Origin: Pseudarthrobacter sp. IC2-21
GTDB lineage: Bacteria; Actinomycetota; Actinomycetes; Actinomycetales; Micrococcaceae
Direction of reading: 5' to 3'
Assembly: GCF_034048115.1 (NCBI RefSeq)
Contig: NZ_CP139145.1
Coordinates: forward strand, 124,001 to 188,000
DNA: 64,000 nucleotides
The translations under genes and the position numbers were made by a program. Every line of letters starts with the position of its first letter. Within the stretch, counting starts at the first letter, position 1. Of the stretch, positions 8,345 through 17,474 are shown piece after piece. Below the pieces are notes generated by a model. That model was not told where the DNA came from. It did no database searches and saw only the letters and a program-made list of their open reading frames with translations.

Positions 8345-9592
8345 TCAGGCGGAGGCGAGGCGATCGAGGGCAAGACGTGCGTAAAGTGCGGCTCCGTCGG
8401 CCAGTACGGCGTCGTCGAAGACGGCAAACGGTGAGTGATTGTAGGCCGCTGTGGCGGCGTCGGTGCCGTCGGGGACGGCGGAGAGGAACAGGAATGCGCC
8501 CGGCACTTCGGCCAGGACGCGGGAGAAGTCCTCGGAACCTGCCAGCGGGTGGGCCAGCTCGCTGTAGCGCCCGGGGCCGAACAGTTCGTCGACAGTGTGT
8601 CGCGCGAAGGCGGACTCGGCTCCGTCGTTGAGGGTCACCGGGTACTCCTCGATGTAGTCGACCGAGACCTCCAGCCCGTGGCCTGCTGCGATGGCTCCCA
8701 GTAGCCGCGGAATTGAGGTTTTTAGCCGTGTCTTGGCTTGGGCGGAGAAGGAACGGATGGTGGCTTCGAAGCGGGCCGTGTCAGGGATGACATTGCGCTT
8801 GGTGCCGGCCTGCAGCATGCCGACGGAAATCACGACAGGGTCGAACACGTCGAACTGGCGGGTGACCATGGACTGCAGCGCCAGCACCATTTCGGCGGCG
8901 ACCGTGACCGGGTCTTTGGCAGCGAACGGTGCCGAGCCGTGCCCGCCTGCCCCGTGGACGGTCACGACCAGCCCGTCCGAGGAGCTCATTACCGGGCCCG
9001 GACGGGAAAGGAAGGCCCCGCTGTCGCCGAGGGCGCTCATGACGTGCAGTGCGTAGGCGGCGTCCGGGCGGTGTCCGGCGGCATCCAGGACGCCCTCGCG
9101 GATCATGACTCCAGCGCCGTCGAAGCCTTCTTCGCCGGGCTGGAACATCAGGACGACGTCGCCGGAGAGGTGGTCCCGCCGGGACGCGAGCAGGTTCGCC
9201 GCGCCCACCAGCATCGCTGTGTGCAGGTCGTGGCCACAGCCGTGCATTGCGCCGGGAACCTCGGAGGCATACGCAAGACCTGTCTTCTCCTGTACCGGCA
9301 AGGCGTCCATATCACCACGCAGCAACACCACCGGACGCACCGATTCTCCGGCGTTCGATCCCGCTGCTCCCCGCAGCACGGCCGTCACTGACGTGGTGTC
9401 CGTGCCCGTGGTGATCTCATAGCCCAGCCCATCGAGGGCGGCGAGGATTTTTTCCTGGCTGCGCGGAAGGTCCAGCCCGACCTCCGGCTCGCGGTGCAGG
9501 CGGTGGCGAAGGTCGGCAATCTGGCCGGCCAGGGCGGCAGCATCATCGCGCAGGGCGATGGTCAGGTCGGCGGAGGAAGCGGGACGTGCCAC
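8345..9592 (-). CDS. M20 family amidohydrolase
   Basis: 415 residues from a GTG start at 9592, preceded by GAAAGGG. Upstream in-frame sequence is not protein-like and overlaps the divergent regulator, so the much longer open frame is rejected. M20/hippurate hydrolase motifs are present: LRHRLHREPEVG near residue 25, GDMDALPVQEKTG near 88, HGCGHDLHTAMLVGAA near 112, FQPGEEGFDGAG near 148 and HPLAGSEDFS near 355. These are zinc or Mn2+ enzymes that remove N-acyl groups from amino acids or related amides. It is the first gene of an operon with an MHS transporter and diverges from an Lrp-like regulator. Confidence 0.88.
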   Translation of the reverse strand: MARPASSADLTIALRDDAAALAGQIADLRHRLHREPEVGLDLPRSQEKILAALDGLGYEITTGTDTTSVTAVLRGAAGSNAGESVRPVVLLRGDMDALPVQEKTGLAYASEVPGAMHGCGHDLHTAMLVGAANLLASRRDHLSGDVVLMFQPGEEGFDGAGVMIREGVLDAAGHRPDAAYALHVMSALGDSGAFLSRPGPVMSSSDGLVVTVHGAGGHGSAPFAAKDPVTVAAEMVLALQSMVTRQFDVFDPVVISVGMLQAGTKRNVIPDTARFEATIRSFSAQAKTRLKTSIPRLLGAIAAGHGLEVSVDYIEEYPVTLNDGAESAFARHTVDELFGPGRYSELAHPLAGSEDFSRVLAEVPGAFLFLSAVPDGTDAATAAYNHSPFAVFDDAVLADGAALYARLALDRLASA

Positions 9593-9706
9593 GGCGGGCC
9601 CTTTCGCAGGAAAATTGGATCCCTTGAGTGTGAAGGTCTCACCCGTACACACGCTCGATATCGTGAGAAAATTGCAGCCAACCATCTGAAAACCGAAGGA
9701 TCCTGC
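9593..9706. promoter_or_regulatory. Divergent promoter region of M20 operon and Lrp-like gene
   Basis: This 114-base divergent region separates two GTG/ATG starts and holds an AT-richer core with a CGATATCG palindrome near 9657-9664. It is the natural binding region for the adjacent Lrp-like regulator. No clear promoter hexamers were identified. Confidence 0.35.
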
Positions 9707-10741
9707 ATGGAGCTTCCTCCTGATGACCTCGAACTGATTCACGCTCTTCAGCTCGCTCCCCGCGCCACGTGGACCCAGCTCGGATCCGTGCTCCGCCGGC
9801 ATCCGGCAACCCTTGCCGCCCGCTGGGAACGGCTCCGCGCGGACGGACAGGCTTGGATCACCGGTCATATCGGCACCGCCGACGGCCAGGGGTGTGTCAC
9901 TTTCATCGGCCTCGAATGCCGTTCCGGGCACCGGGCGGAAGTACTCGAACGCCTGTGCGCTGTCCCCGAGATCGGAACCGTGGAGGAAGCGGCCCGGGCC
10001 TGGGACCTCCGGCTGACCGTCCTCACCCGCAATTGGGAACAGGTGGCCAGGGGCGTGCTGCCAATAGTGCGCACCGATCCCGACATTATGCGCAGCCAAG
10101 TGACGCTCGCGACCAGGCTCTACTCGGCCGGAAACAACTGGCGCCTGGACGTGCTGTCCCCTGAGCAGCAACGACGCATAGCTGCCCTGCATCCCGGCGT
10201 GACACGTCCGCCCGGCGCCACTCCTCCAACCTTGCCGCAATTAATGACCGTACTGGCACGGGACGGGCGAGCCTCCGCGGTCGAGATCGCAGCCGAAACG
10301 GGCACCCATCCGACCACCGTAACAAGACACTTGCGCCAGGCATGTGAGACCGGCCTGCTGGCGTTGCGTTGTGAACTAGCCCAGGACTGGTCCGGTTACC
10401 CCATAGGTTGCCAATGGTACGTGCGCGTACCGCCCGCCCAGCTGGAGGCGGCAGTAAGTTATCTTCGCTCCTACCGAACCTTAAGGCTTTGTGCCGCCAC
10501 AACCGGAGACGCCAATCTGACGTTCTATCTCTGGCTACGCACACCAGGTGCCATCGCCGACGTGGAAGCCGGCCTCCAACAGGCTGCACCTGCGGTGCAA
10601 GTCATCGAGTCCGACGTCGGGGTCAGAACGCACAAACGTACGGGATGGATGCTGAACGAGGATTCCACCGCCACCGGCGAAGTAATTGTCACCCCGGTCC
10701 TGCCCCCAGCACCACCGCTGCACGACCACCGCCGCCACTGA
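9707..10741 (+). CDS. Lrp/AsnC-family regulator, double-length
   Basis: 344 residues, about twice a classical Lrp. It carries two helix-turn-helix segments, one at the N-terminus (ATWTQLGSVLRRHPATLAARW) and one near residue 180 (ASAVEIAAETGTHPTTVTRHLR). Each is followed by a ligand-sensing-like alpha/beta half, the second with DANLTFYLWLRTPG. GAAGG lies seven bases before ATG 9707. It probably senses a small molecule and controls the divergent M20-transporter operon. A paralogue of nearly identical length lies at 14119. Upstream in-frame codons overlap the M20 gene and were not used. Confidence 0.82.
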   Translation: MELPPDDLELIHALQLAPRATWTQLGSVLRRHPATLAARWERLRADGQAWITGHIGTADGQGCVTFIGLECRSGHRAEVLERLCAVPEIGTVEEAARAWDLRLTVLTRNWEQVARGVLPIVRTDPDIMRSQVTLATRLYSAGNNWRLDVLSPEQQRRIAALHPGVTRPPGATPPTLPQLMTVLARDGRASAVEIAAETGTHPTTVTRHLRQACETGLLALRCELAQDWSGYPIGCQWYVRVPPAQLEAAVSYLRSYRTLRLCAATTGDANLTFYLWLRTPGAIADVEAGLQQAAPAVQVIESDVGVRTHKRTGWMLNEDSTATGEVIVTPVLPPAPPLHDHRRH

Positions 10742-10830
10742 GAGGCGCGGCCCCACCATTAGACGGAGCACCACCCCGACTAGTGGCGGGACGTTTTTGC
10801 CGCAGCAAAGACCGCCGCGGCCAGTAACGG

Positions 10831-10850
10831 GGCCGGTCCGGTGACCGGCC
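10831..10850. terminator. Perfect hairpin between convergent genes
   Basis: GGCCGGTC pairs with GACCGGCC across a CGGT loop. A second GC hairpin (CGAGG/CCTCG type) follows directly to about 10875. It lies between the 3' ends of the Lrp-like gene and the convergent amidohydrolase gene. There is no T run on either strand. Confidence 0.4.
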
Positions 10851-10982
10851 GAGGGGCGCAGTAAGTGCGCCTCGTGGGAGCCCGGTGTCCGGTCCCTGCG
10901 GTGATTGTCGTCGATCCATGGAGTTGGTCTATAAGTGTTTCGATGAGGGCCTGTCCAGTCCGTCGAGGTGGTTCCCTGAGTT

Positions 10983-12284
10983 TCAGGAGGCGTTGAACGT
11001 CGAGGCGGCGGGCATGGGGAGCCATCCTTTGAGGTCCTTCACGCATCGTCCGCCTTGGATGATGGCGCCGATGGTGGTCGGGTCTGAGAGCAGGCTGATG
11101 TCCGTTAGCGGGTCAATCTCTGTTATGACCAGGTCGGCGAGCTTGCCGGCCTGCAGGGTGCCAAGGTGGTCGTCCAATCTCATCAGTTCCGCCGCGTTTT
11201 TGGTGGCTGCGACGATGGCGTCCATGGGGGACAGGCCCAGTTCAACCATGTACGCGAGCTCTTTCAAATTCTCGCCGTGGGGACAAACGCCGGCGTCTGT
11301 GCCCATGGCGACCTTCACCCCTGCTTTGAGAGCCGCGCCGAGATGTTCGCGGGCGATCCCGGACCACAGCACTTTTTTCTCGTACAGGTAGGCCGGGACC
11401 TTCGCGGGGTCCGGGACGCGCAGGGCGGAGCTTAGGGTCGGGACCAGGAAAGCGTCCTGCTCCTGCAGGAGCGCGATAGCTTCAGCATCGATCTCATATC
11501 CGTGTTCGATGCTCGTAACCCCTCCACGCAGTGCTTCGAGGATGCCGGCGGCTCCCTGGGCGTGTGCCGCGACAGGCTGGCCGCTGCGGCGGGCGGTCTC
11601 GTTCTTTATCAGCCGGATCTGGTGTTCAGGAACGCCAAGATCGTGGGGTGTGTCCGAAGGGCTGGATACGCCGCCTGTGGTGCAGATCTTGATGACGTCG
11701 GCCTCGGAGCGAATCAGCGTCCGAACGGCGCGTCGCATTTCGTCGTCAGAATCTACGGTCATCAAGGCCGTCAGTGACATGCTCCTTTCGCCGTTGGGCA
11801 TGCACGTGTCGGCGTGTCCCCCGGTGGGGGAGAGCACAGCAACCGCCAAATGAAGTCGCGGGCCGAGGATGGCGCCGCCCGCTATCGCTCTGCGGTAGCC
11901 GGCGTCGAGACCGCCGAGGTCCCTGGCTGTGGTGATGCCGGCCATGAGGGTGTCGTGGATGATCCCTGCGGCGGCCAGGACGTGTTCGGACTCGAACCGT
12001 GCGGCGCGCTGTGCCGGGGGCGTTTCCAACGATAGCGACAGGTGGACGTGAGTATCGATGAACCCGGGCAGGAGCGTTTTTCCTTTGAGGTCCACGGTCG
12101 TTGCTTCAGGATGGTCATCGGGGCCGCGCCGTGGGCCGGCATAGAGGATGCGGTCACCGTCGATAATAACTTCTGCGTCATCGACAGGTGCTGCGCCGGT
12201 GCCGTCGATCAGTCTGGCTCCCGTGAGCCTCAGAACGGCCCCGGTGGGGGAGGGGGTCAGGGGAAGTCGTGCTTCGTGCATCAC
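10983..12284 (-). CDS. Metal-dependent amidohydrolase (imidazolonepropionase/Xaa-Pro dipeptidase-like)
   Basis: 433 residues with the amidohydrolase-superfamily metal sites in order: GFIDTHVHL near residue 77, the candidate carboxylated lysine in DVIKICTTGG near 198, HAQG near 240, IEHG near 260 and MGTDAG near 327. Relatives hydrolyse aminoacyl or peptidyl amide bonds, often prolidase-like, and imidazolone rings. It starts GTG-ATG (12284/12281). It is the second gene behind the AbgT transporter (68-base gap), so it probably cleaves the imported compound inside the cell. The exact substrate cannot be named. Confidence 0.85.
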   Translation of the reverse strand: MMHEARLPLTPSPTGAVLRLTGARLIDGTGAAPVDDAEVIIDGDRILYAGPRRGPDDHPEATTVDLKGKTLLPGFIDTHVHLSLSLETPPAQRAARFESEHVLAAAGIIHDTLMAGITTARDLGGLDAGYRRAIAGGAILGPRLHLAVAVLSPTGGHADTCMPNGERSMSLTALMTVDSDDEMRRAVRTLIRSEADVIKICTTGGVSSPSDTPHDLGVPEHQIRLIKNETARRSGQPVAAHAQGAAGILEALRGGVTSIEHGYEIDAEAIALLQEQDAFLVPTLSSALRVPDPAKVPAYLYEKKVLWSGIAREHLGAALKAGVKVAMGTDAGVCPHGENLKELAYMVELGLSPMDAIVAATKNAAELMRLDDHLGTLQAGKLADLVITEIDPLTDISLLSDPTTIGAIIQGGRCVKDLKGWLPMPAASTFNAS

Positions 12285-12352
12285 AGTACTGCCTTACGTC
12301 GCATCATTATGGTTGGTGTTCTTGGCGTCAGGGGCGCAGTCTTTTGTTTCGG

Positions 12353-13915
12353 TCAGCGGACCAGGATTCCCATGCCCGGCCCGGTTCCGGTGCCGGTGAA
12401 GAAGAATGCGCTGAGCACGAGTACCCAGAGGATCCAGAACACGATGGTGAAGGGGAGCATCCGGCCGATTATCGAACCAATGCCGGCGTCGGGCTCATAT
12501 TTTCGGAGGAACGCGAGGATGATGACGAGGTAGGGGTTGAGTGGAGTGAGGGCCTGGGTGGCGGAGTCTCCGACGCGGAAGGCGGCTTGGATGAATCCGG
12601 CTTCGTAGCCGATCAGGGCGAACATCGGAATGAATACTGCGGCGATGAGGGTCCACAGCGAGGAACCCGACGCGATGAGCAGGTTCAGCAACGAGACCAC
12701 CACAATGAATGCGATCACGGCACCGAAGCCGGTGAAGTTGACGTCCTGCAGAGTGCGGGCGCCGTTGACAGCGACCCAGGAGGCCAGACCGCTCCAGGTA
12801 AACAGGGCCAGGAACTGAGCCATGACGAAAGCCACCACGATGAAGGAAACGGCGTCCTTGACGGACTGGCCCATCATCTCAACCACGGATTGGATCCCCG
12901 TGATCTTGCGCAATCGGGCCCCGTACACGATGGAGGGAACGATCAGGACGGTGAACACGAGGAAGATGACTGAACTCAGCAGAGGGGATTTTGGCAGGAA
13001 CCCGCCTTGCTCGTTGCGCAGCGGGGAGCCTTCGGGCAGGGTCAGGGCCAGCACGCCGGCGACTACGAGCACCAGCGCCAGCCCGGCCCAGCGCAGGGCG
13101 CTGCGTTCGGGTGCGGTGACTGCTGCGGATGCCGCCGCATCACTGTCGTGCTCGGCTGCCTTGCCGGTACCGACGCCCATCCGGTTCAGGCGTGGCTCAA
13201 GGATCTTGTCAATGACAAGGCCGCCGGCCACTGTCAGAACGACCGATAGCACCACGTTCAGTGCCAGGTTGGACACCGCCGTCACGGGAAGGACCACCCC
13301 GGCCACTGGTACGGCAGCAGCGTTCGAGATGCCGGCCAGCAGGGCGTCGGTCGACGTGACGAAAGGCGTGCAGCTGAACGCGGCAATGCCGATCGCGTAG
13401 GATCCCAGCAGCCCGGCCACCGGGTTGCGTCCTGCAGCTTTGAACACCAGCGCCGCGATCGGCGGAATTACCAGGATCGAGGCGTCAGACATGATGTGTG
13501 CGCACAAGGCCACGAGCGCGATCACGTACGGCAGGGCCCATCGCGGTGCCCGGCCCAGCGTCGACTTCACGAGAGTGAGCAGCAGGCCCGTGCGTTCTGC
13601 CACGCCGACGGCAAGCAACAGGGTGACCACTACGCCGAGAGGGGGAAAGGAGATGAAGTTATCGACCGCTGTGGTCATCAGCCAGGCGATGCCCTCGCCG
13701 GTGAACAGTCCCTTGACGGGAGTCAACTTGCTGCTGCCGGGAACCTGCGTGTTGACGCCGAACCATGACACAACCGTAGAGACAATGCCGACCCCCAACA
13801 GCAAGTAGAGGAACAAGGCGAAAGGCTCAGGCAGCTTGTTGCCGGCGCGTTCTACACCGTCGATAATCCGGGCCCCAAGTCTGCGGCGCGGCTCCGTGGG
13901 AGTCTTCAGAGCCAT
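12353..13915 (-). CDS. AbgT family transporter
   Basis: 520 residues, strongly hydrophobic along its length. The AbgT features are RIIDGVERAGNKLPEPFALFLYLLLGV at the N-terminus, a SDASILVIPPIAALVF segment, and SGSSLWTLIAAVFIPMF and LTPLNPYLVIILAF towards the C-terminus. The family was first described for p-aminobenzoyl-glutamate uptake, and some members export sulfonamides. I chose ATG 13915 over TTG 13945, because the extra residues do not look like part of the family. It is first in an operon with an amidohydrolase and diverges from an Lrp-like regulator, so import of an amide or dipeptide-like nutrient is the likely role. Confidence 0.88.
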   Translation of the reverse strand: MALKTPTEPRRRLGARIIDGVERAGNKLPEPFALFLYLLLGVGIVSTVVSWFGVNTQVPGSSKLTPVKGLFTGEGIAWLMTTAVDNFISFPPLGVVVTLLLAVGVAERTGLLLTLVKSTLGRAPRWALPYVIALVALCAHIMSDASILVIPPIAALVFKAAGRNPVAGLLGSYAIGIAAFSCTPFVTSTDALLAGISNAAAVPVAGVVLPVTAVSNLALNVVLSVVLTVAGGLVIDKILEPRLNRMGVGTGKAAEHDSDAAASAAVTAPERSALRWAGLALVLVVAGVLALTLPEGSPLRNEQGGFLPKSPLLSSVIFLVFTVLIVPSIVYGARLRKITGIQSVVEMMGQSVKDAVSFIVVAFVMAQFLALFTWSGLASWVAVNGARTLQDVNFTGFGAVIAFIVVVSLLNLLIASGSSLWTLIAAVFIPMFALIGYEAGFIQAAFRVGDSATQALTPLNPYLVIILAFLRKYEPDAGIGSIIGRMLPFTIVFWILWVLVLSAFFFTGTGTGPGMGILVR

Positions 13916-14118
13916 CACAACGCTGACCCTGCATTCGGGAGGCAAAAGGCGACCTGGCCTGCCCGGCGTATCACTGCAACCTGCTTGTCCGCTTTTGCGA
14001 CGGACTGGAATGATGAGGGGGATCCCATTGGTTCTCCGATGTGGCGTGGGTCATATGGACGAAGGCAAACTCTACGGTCCACGAGAAAATGCGTCCCAAA
14101 ATGCAGGAAAATAATCCC

Positions 14119-15150
14119 ATGGAAGAAATAGTGCAGCATAGTTCTCCCTTGGCGGAACGGGACATTGAGTTGGTCAACGCCCTCCAAGTGGCACCGCGTG
14201 CGCCATGGGAAGACCTGGCTGAGGTCCTGAACGTTCACCCCACGACGCTTTCGCGACGATGGGCGCGGTTGACCGGTGCTGGACTCGCCCGTGTCTCGAT
14301 CACACCGGGGCCAGAACTTTTGCGGGTCATGGACGTGGCGTTCGTCGAACTGACCTGCCAGAACAACCGCGTCCTGGACGTTGTCGAGAAACTCATTCCG
14401 GACCAGCGGCTCATGTCCATCCAGTTCATCGCCGGCCCGGCACATCTTTTGTTGACGATCGCTGCGGCAGAGCACAGCATCTCCACTTTCCTGCTCACTA
14501 CCATCGGCAGTCTTGACGGGGTGCTGCACTACTCGGTGCGTTCCGTCACCAGCCAGATCCTCGACGCCGGCCGGTGGCACTTCCACGCACTGCCGGCAGC
14601 AAAACTGCGCAGCCTGTCCCAACTCCATAAGCAAGCATTTAATGCCGGCGAAGGAGCCGCGGTAAAAATGGATACCGCCAACCAGGCTCTGATGCGTGAG
14701 CTCAGTGCTGATGGCCGCGCCAGTCTTCGCGAACTCGCTGCCGTCGCCGGCATATCCCCGGTGGCCGCCGCACGGCGCGTTACCCGCCTGGTCGGTGGAA
14801 AATACATCACCGTGCGCTGCGACGTCGCCCGACGAGGATCAGGACGCAGCTACAGCGCCATCCTGTGGGGCTCAATACCGCCTGACCGGGTCCCGACCCT
14901 GGGTGAAGGACTCCCCGCCCGGGTACCGGCCCTGCGCCTAATGTCATCGGTCACCGGGGCCAACAACATCCACATGGTCGTCTGGCTAAACAACCCCATG
15001 GACCTACTCCACGTCGAGCGGCAGCTCCTCCAGTCCGTTGACGGCCTGGCGATCGAGGACCGCCGTATAGTGCTCCGCACCTTTAAATACAACGGCGTAA
15101 GACTCAACGACGACGGAACATTTGGCCAGATAGTCCCCATGGCCTACTAG
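14119..15150 (+). CDS. Lrp/AsnC-family regulator, double-length, paralogue
   Basis: 343 residues, built like the regulator at 9707. The first HTH is APWEDLAEVLNVHPTTLSRRWARL, with a second near residue 200 (ASLRELAAVAGISPVAAARRVTRL). Both have a VNALQVAPRA or IHALQLAPRA lead-in. Start 14119 has CAGGAAA upstream and gives a length within one residue of the paralogue; in-frame ATG 14101 is the alternative. It diverges from the AbgT-amidohydrolase operon across about 200 bases, which contain an inverted pair GCAAAAGGCG/CGCTTTTGC. It is likely the operon's regulator. Confidence 0.82.
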   Translation: MEEIVQHSSPLAERDIELVNALQVAPRAPWEDLAEVLNVHPTTLSRRWARLTGAGLARVSITPGPELLRVMDVAFVELTCQNNRVLDVVEKLIPDQRLMSIQFIAGPAHLLLTIAAAEHSISTFLLTTIGSLDGVLHYSVRSVTSQILDAGRWHFHALPAAKLRSLSQLHKQAFNAGEGAAVKMDTANQALMRELSADGRASLRELAAVAGISPVAAARRVTRLVGGKYITVRCDVARRGSGRSYSAILWGSIPPDRVPTLGEGLPARVPALRLMSSVTGANNIHMVVWLNNPMDLLHVERQLLQSVDGLAIEDRRIVLRTFKYNGVRLNDDGTFGQIVPMAY

Positions 15151-15224
15151 CCATGAAAACGAGAATGCTGGCCCGCTCAGGACTTGCTTGGAACGAACAC
15201 CCTGATGAACAAGCGGATGTCCGC

Positions 15225-15455
15225 CGGCGACCATTGGAGTTCGCACGCGAGCTCGTCTCCGAACGCACCATCGCCGGCCTCGCGTCAGCCTGCGCCCGTG
15301 GCCGGAATGGGGAAGGCCCGACAAAATGACCGCGGCGAAACTCCGGCTCGCTTTGGCGTCCATGGGCAAGCCCGGAACCAAGTCAGCACCCTCTGCACCG
15401 AACTCGGGATCACCCGCCAGACCCTGACCGGCATGTATCCCCGACCGGGGAACCC
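15225..15455 (+). pseudogene. Serine recombinase C-terminal remnant
   Basis: Conceptual translation gives RRRPLEFARELVSERTIAGLASACARGRN, then, after a frameshift, MTAAKLRLALASMGKP, and after another shift VSTLCTELGITRQTL. This is the end of the catalytic domain and the DNA-binding HTH of a resolvase/invertase. The N-terminal catalytic part with the active serine is absent, and at least two frameshifts are present. It is not a piece of the intact recombinase at 16854, whose HTH sequence differs. It marks an older mobile-element insertion. Confidence 0.75.
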
Positions 15456-15461
15456 CAGCCC

Positions 15462-16087
15462 GGGCTGCTGGAGGGAATCGCCGGTACCCTTCAGGTACCC
15501 CTCGACGCCACCTTCGAGCTCGTGTCGGCGATCGGAGACGAGATGCCCCTGCTGCAAAGTTTCCTCGAGCGTCAGCGAGAGAGGGATGCGATCTTCGACT
15601 ACGAATCGGGAGGCGTATTCGTGATCTTCCGACGCCAGTATGCCGAAGGCGACATCGCCTTCTATACCGGTGTCCATGGAGGGTACATCGGGGCCATCAA
15701 GGGGCTGTCGAGCGTACCGGCGCACTTCGCCGCTGCCGTGGCTCTCGCTCGGATGGGAAGAAAAGACCGCTGTCTGGTCGACGCGCGGATCGCTTGGCCG
15801 AGACTTGCTTTGGACCACCTGTCGAGCCGCTCCCGGGATGGGCGGAACAATTTACGCAGGGATTGAAGACCATCCCCTTCCAGGAGAGGACAAGAGTCAT
15901 TGAGACCGCAACCATGTTTCTAGAGAGCGGATCCATCAAGGCTGCGGCGGAGTCCCTCTATTGCCATCGGAATACGGTGGTCAATCGGTTGGCGAGTCTT
16001 CGCGTAGCAACTGGACTGGATCTTCACGTACCGCGGGACGCGGCGCTGGCAGCGGTCTTACTCGCGGACGTGGCACCAGAAGCTTAG
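15462..16087 (+). pseudogene. PucR/CdaR-type regulator, truncated and frameshifted
   Basis: An open stretch in one frame (GLLEGIAGTLQVPLDATFELV onward to about 15820) has the look of the middle region of a PucR-like regulator. The sequence then continues in another frame with EPLPGWAEQF and the C-terminal HTH of the family: ETATMFLESGSIKAAAESLYCHRNTVVNRL, then GLDLHVPRDAALAAVLLADV. The frameshift lies near 15818. The 5' part is missing, having been replaced by recombinase debris that abuts it directly. It is non-functional unless the C-terminal HTH piece (15794-16087) is made alone. Confidence 0.75.
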
Positions 16088-16853
16088 CCACACGATCAGG
16101 CGCTTGGCAGCCACCATGCCCCGGGGCGCAGAGGAAATAACCGATCAGGCAAAGCCAGGACGGTCTCGGTGCTTTGCAACAGCTGTCCTAGTCCAATATC
16201 AGGTTCCACTTTCTGTTCCTCAGTACATTCATTGCCAGTCGCCTTTGCTCTGGCAAGTTCGCCCCCGCGTTCGCATCAGACGTTCACCGCAGCCCGCTGG
16301 CTGTTGTCCAGAAGCTATCCCTCGCTACGGAGCTTTTCTAGTCACAGAAGACGTACGGTGATCGGGTGCCAATTTCCACTGGCAACGGTCAGAAATGTGG
16401 CTTGTCAGGATAGATGGCGAAATTGCCAGTTAGTTGGCGAGCTGAGGAGCTTGGCCTAGCGGGGAAATCGCACTGTCCCTTGCTGGCAACGGTGCAGGCG
16501 AGCGGACCGAAGTATGCGCCCGTACGAACAGAGCGCCGCCAGCTCGCGTTGCCATCGGAGTTGGCGAAAGGCTCGGCTTCAGGGTCGTTCGGGCTTGGTC
16601 TCCGGCGCCGATGCCAAGCGACGACCCGATCCAGAGCTGACTATGTGCAAGTTTTCGGGCGATCTCACCAGCGCTCCGCCAACTCGCTGGCAAGATTCGC
16701 CAGATCGTTTGGCAATTCGCCAACAAGTCTGGCAAGCCACAAGAAATGCTACGAACAGTGCCTACCAGGGTGTCCTCAACGCCGATAATAAAGATTCCGT
16801 CAAGCTACGGCGGCGTCCGGATATGGCATAACGCCCGCCCCGGACGGGAAAGC
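16088..16853. other. Gene-poor stretch with palindrome cluster
   Basis: No convincing gene in 766 bases. A 101-codon open frame on the minus strand (16430-16735) lacks a ribosome site and resembles no family I know. The notable content is repeated TGGCAA/TTGCCA and TGGCGA words, described separately. Confidence 0.6.
16415..16723. repeat. Cluster of TTGGCRAATTYGCCAA-like palindromes
   Basis: Copies seen: TGGCGAAATTGCCA (16415-16428), CTGGCAAGATTCGCCAG (16687-16703) and TTGGCAATTCGCCAA (16709-16723). A half copy TGGCAAGTTCGCC lies at 16251, and TGCCA/TGGCA arms at 16367-16384. The last two palindromes are spaced 22 bases apart, about two helical turns. They lie just downstream of an intact serine recombinase and could be protein-binding or recombination subsites. 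Confidence 0.55.
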
Positions 16854-17438
16854 TCATTCCAGGTTGGCGTGGCGCAGGTACTGGTAGACGGTCTCCCTGC
16901 TGATCCCGTAGTCACGGGCAAGGAGGGCTTTGGGAACGCCTGTGCTGGCGCGCTGAACGAGTTCGGCGGCTCGTTCGGGTGTGAGGGTCTTTTTCCGTCC
17001 TTTGTAGGCGCCGCGCTGCTTGGCGAGGGCGATGCCTTCCCTTTGGCGTTCCCTGATGAGGGAACGTTCGAATTCGGCGAAGGCGCCCATGACGGAGAGC
17101 ATGAGGTTAGCCATGGGGGAGTCCTCGCCAGTGAAGACCAGGCTCTCCTTGACGAATTCCACCCGCACACCTTTGCGTGTCAGCCCTTGGACGAGGGCGC
17201 GCAGGTCATCGAGGTTCCGGGCGAGCCGGTCCATGCTGTGCACGACCACGGTGTCCCCGTCCCGGGCGAACCGCAGCAATTCCGTAAGTTCTGGTCTGGC
17301 CGTGTCCCTGCCGGAGGCCTTGTCGGTGAAGACCCTGTCCAGAACTTGGCCTTCGAGCTGGCGTTTCTCGTTCTGGTCCAGCGTGCTCACGCGTACGTAC
17401 CCGATCCGCTGTCCAGTCACCGGTGCCTCCAACCTCAT
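16854..17438 (-). CDS. Serine recombinase (resolvase/invertase family)
   Basis: 194 residues, full family length. The N-terminal catalytic domain starts IGYVRVSTLDQN with the nucleophile serine in RVST. MDRLARNLDDLR follows near residue 80, then FTGEDSPMANLMLSVMGAFAEFERSLI, and a C-terminal HTH (LLARDYGISRETVYQYL). It should catalyse site-specific inversion or resolution. I chose ATG 17438; an earlier in-frame start at 17507 adds unrelated residues. No transposase or phage genes flank it, so it may be a solitary remnant of a transposon or the switch of the neighbouring palindromic region. Confidence 0.9.
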   Translation of the reverse strand: MRLEAPVTGQRIGYVRVSTLDQNEKRQLEGQVLDRVFTDKASGRDTARPELTELLRFARDGDTVVVHSMDRLARNLDDLRALVQGLTRKGVRVEFVKESLVFTGEDSPMANLMLSVMGAFAEFERSLIRERQREGIALAKQRGAYKGRKKTLTPERAAELVQRASTGVPKALLARDYGISRETVYQYLRHANLE

Positions 17439-17474
17439 CCTGTCAGGTTGAGTTCTAGGCCCTTCCCCGGAGAA

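Noticed and set aside
9593-10240. N-terminal extension of the M20 amidohydrolase open frame
   Set aside because: It overlaps the Lrp-like gene and lacks family similarity; GTG 9592 with GAAAGGG gives the normal length.
16430-16735. 101-codon minus-strand frame in the palindrome region
   Set aside because: No ribosome site, no recognised family, and its codons run through the palindromes.
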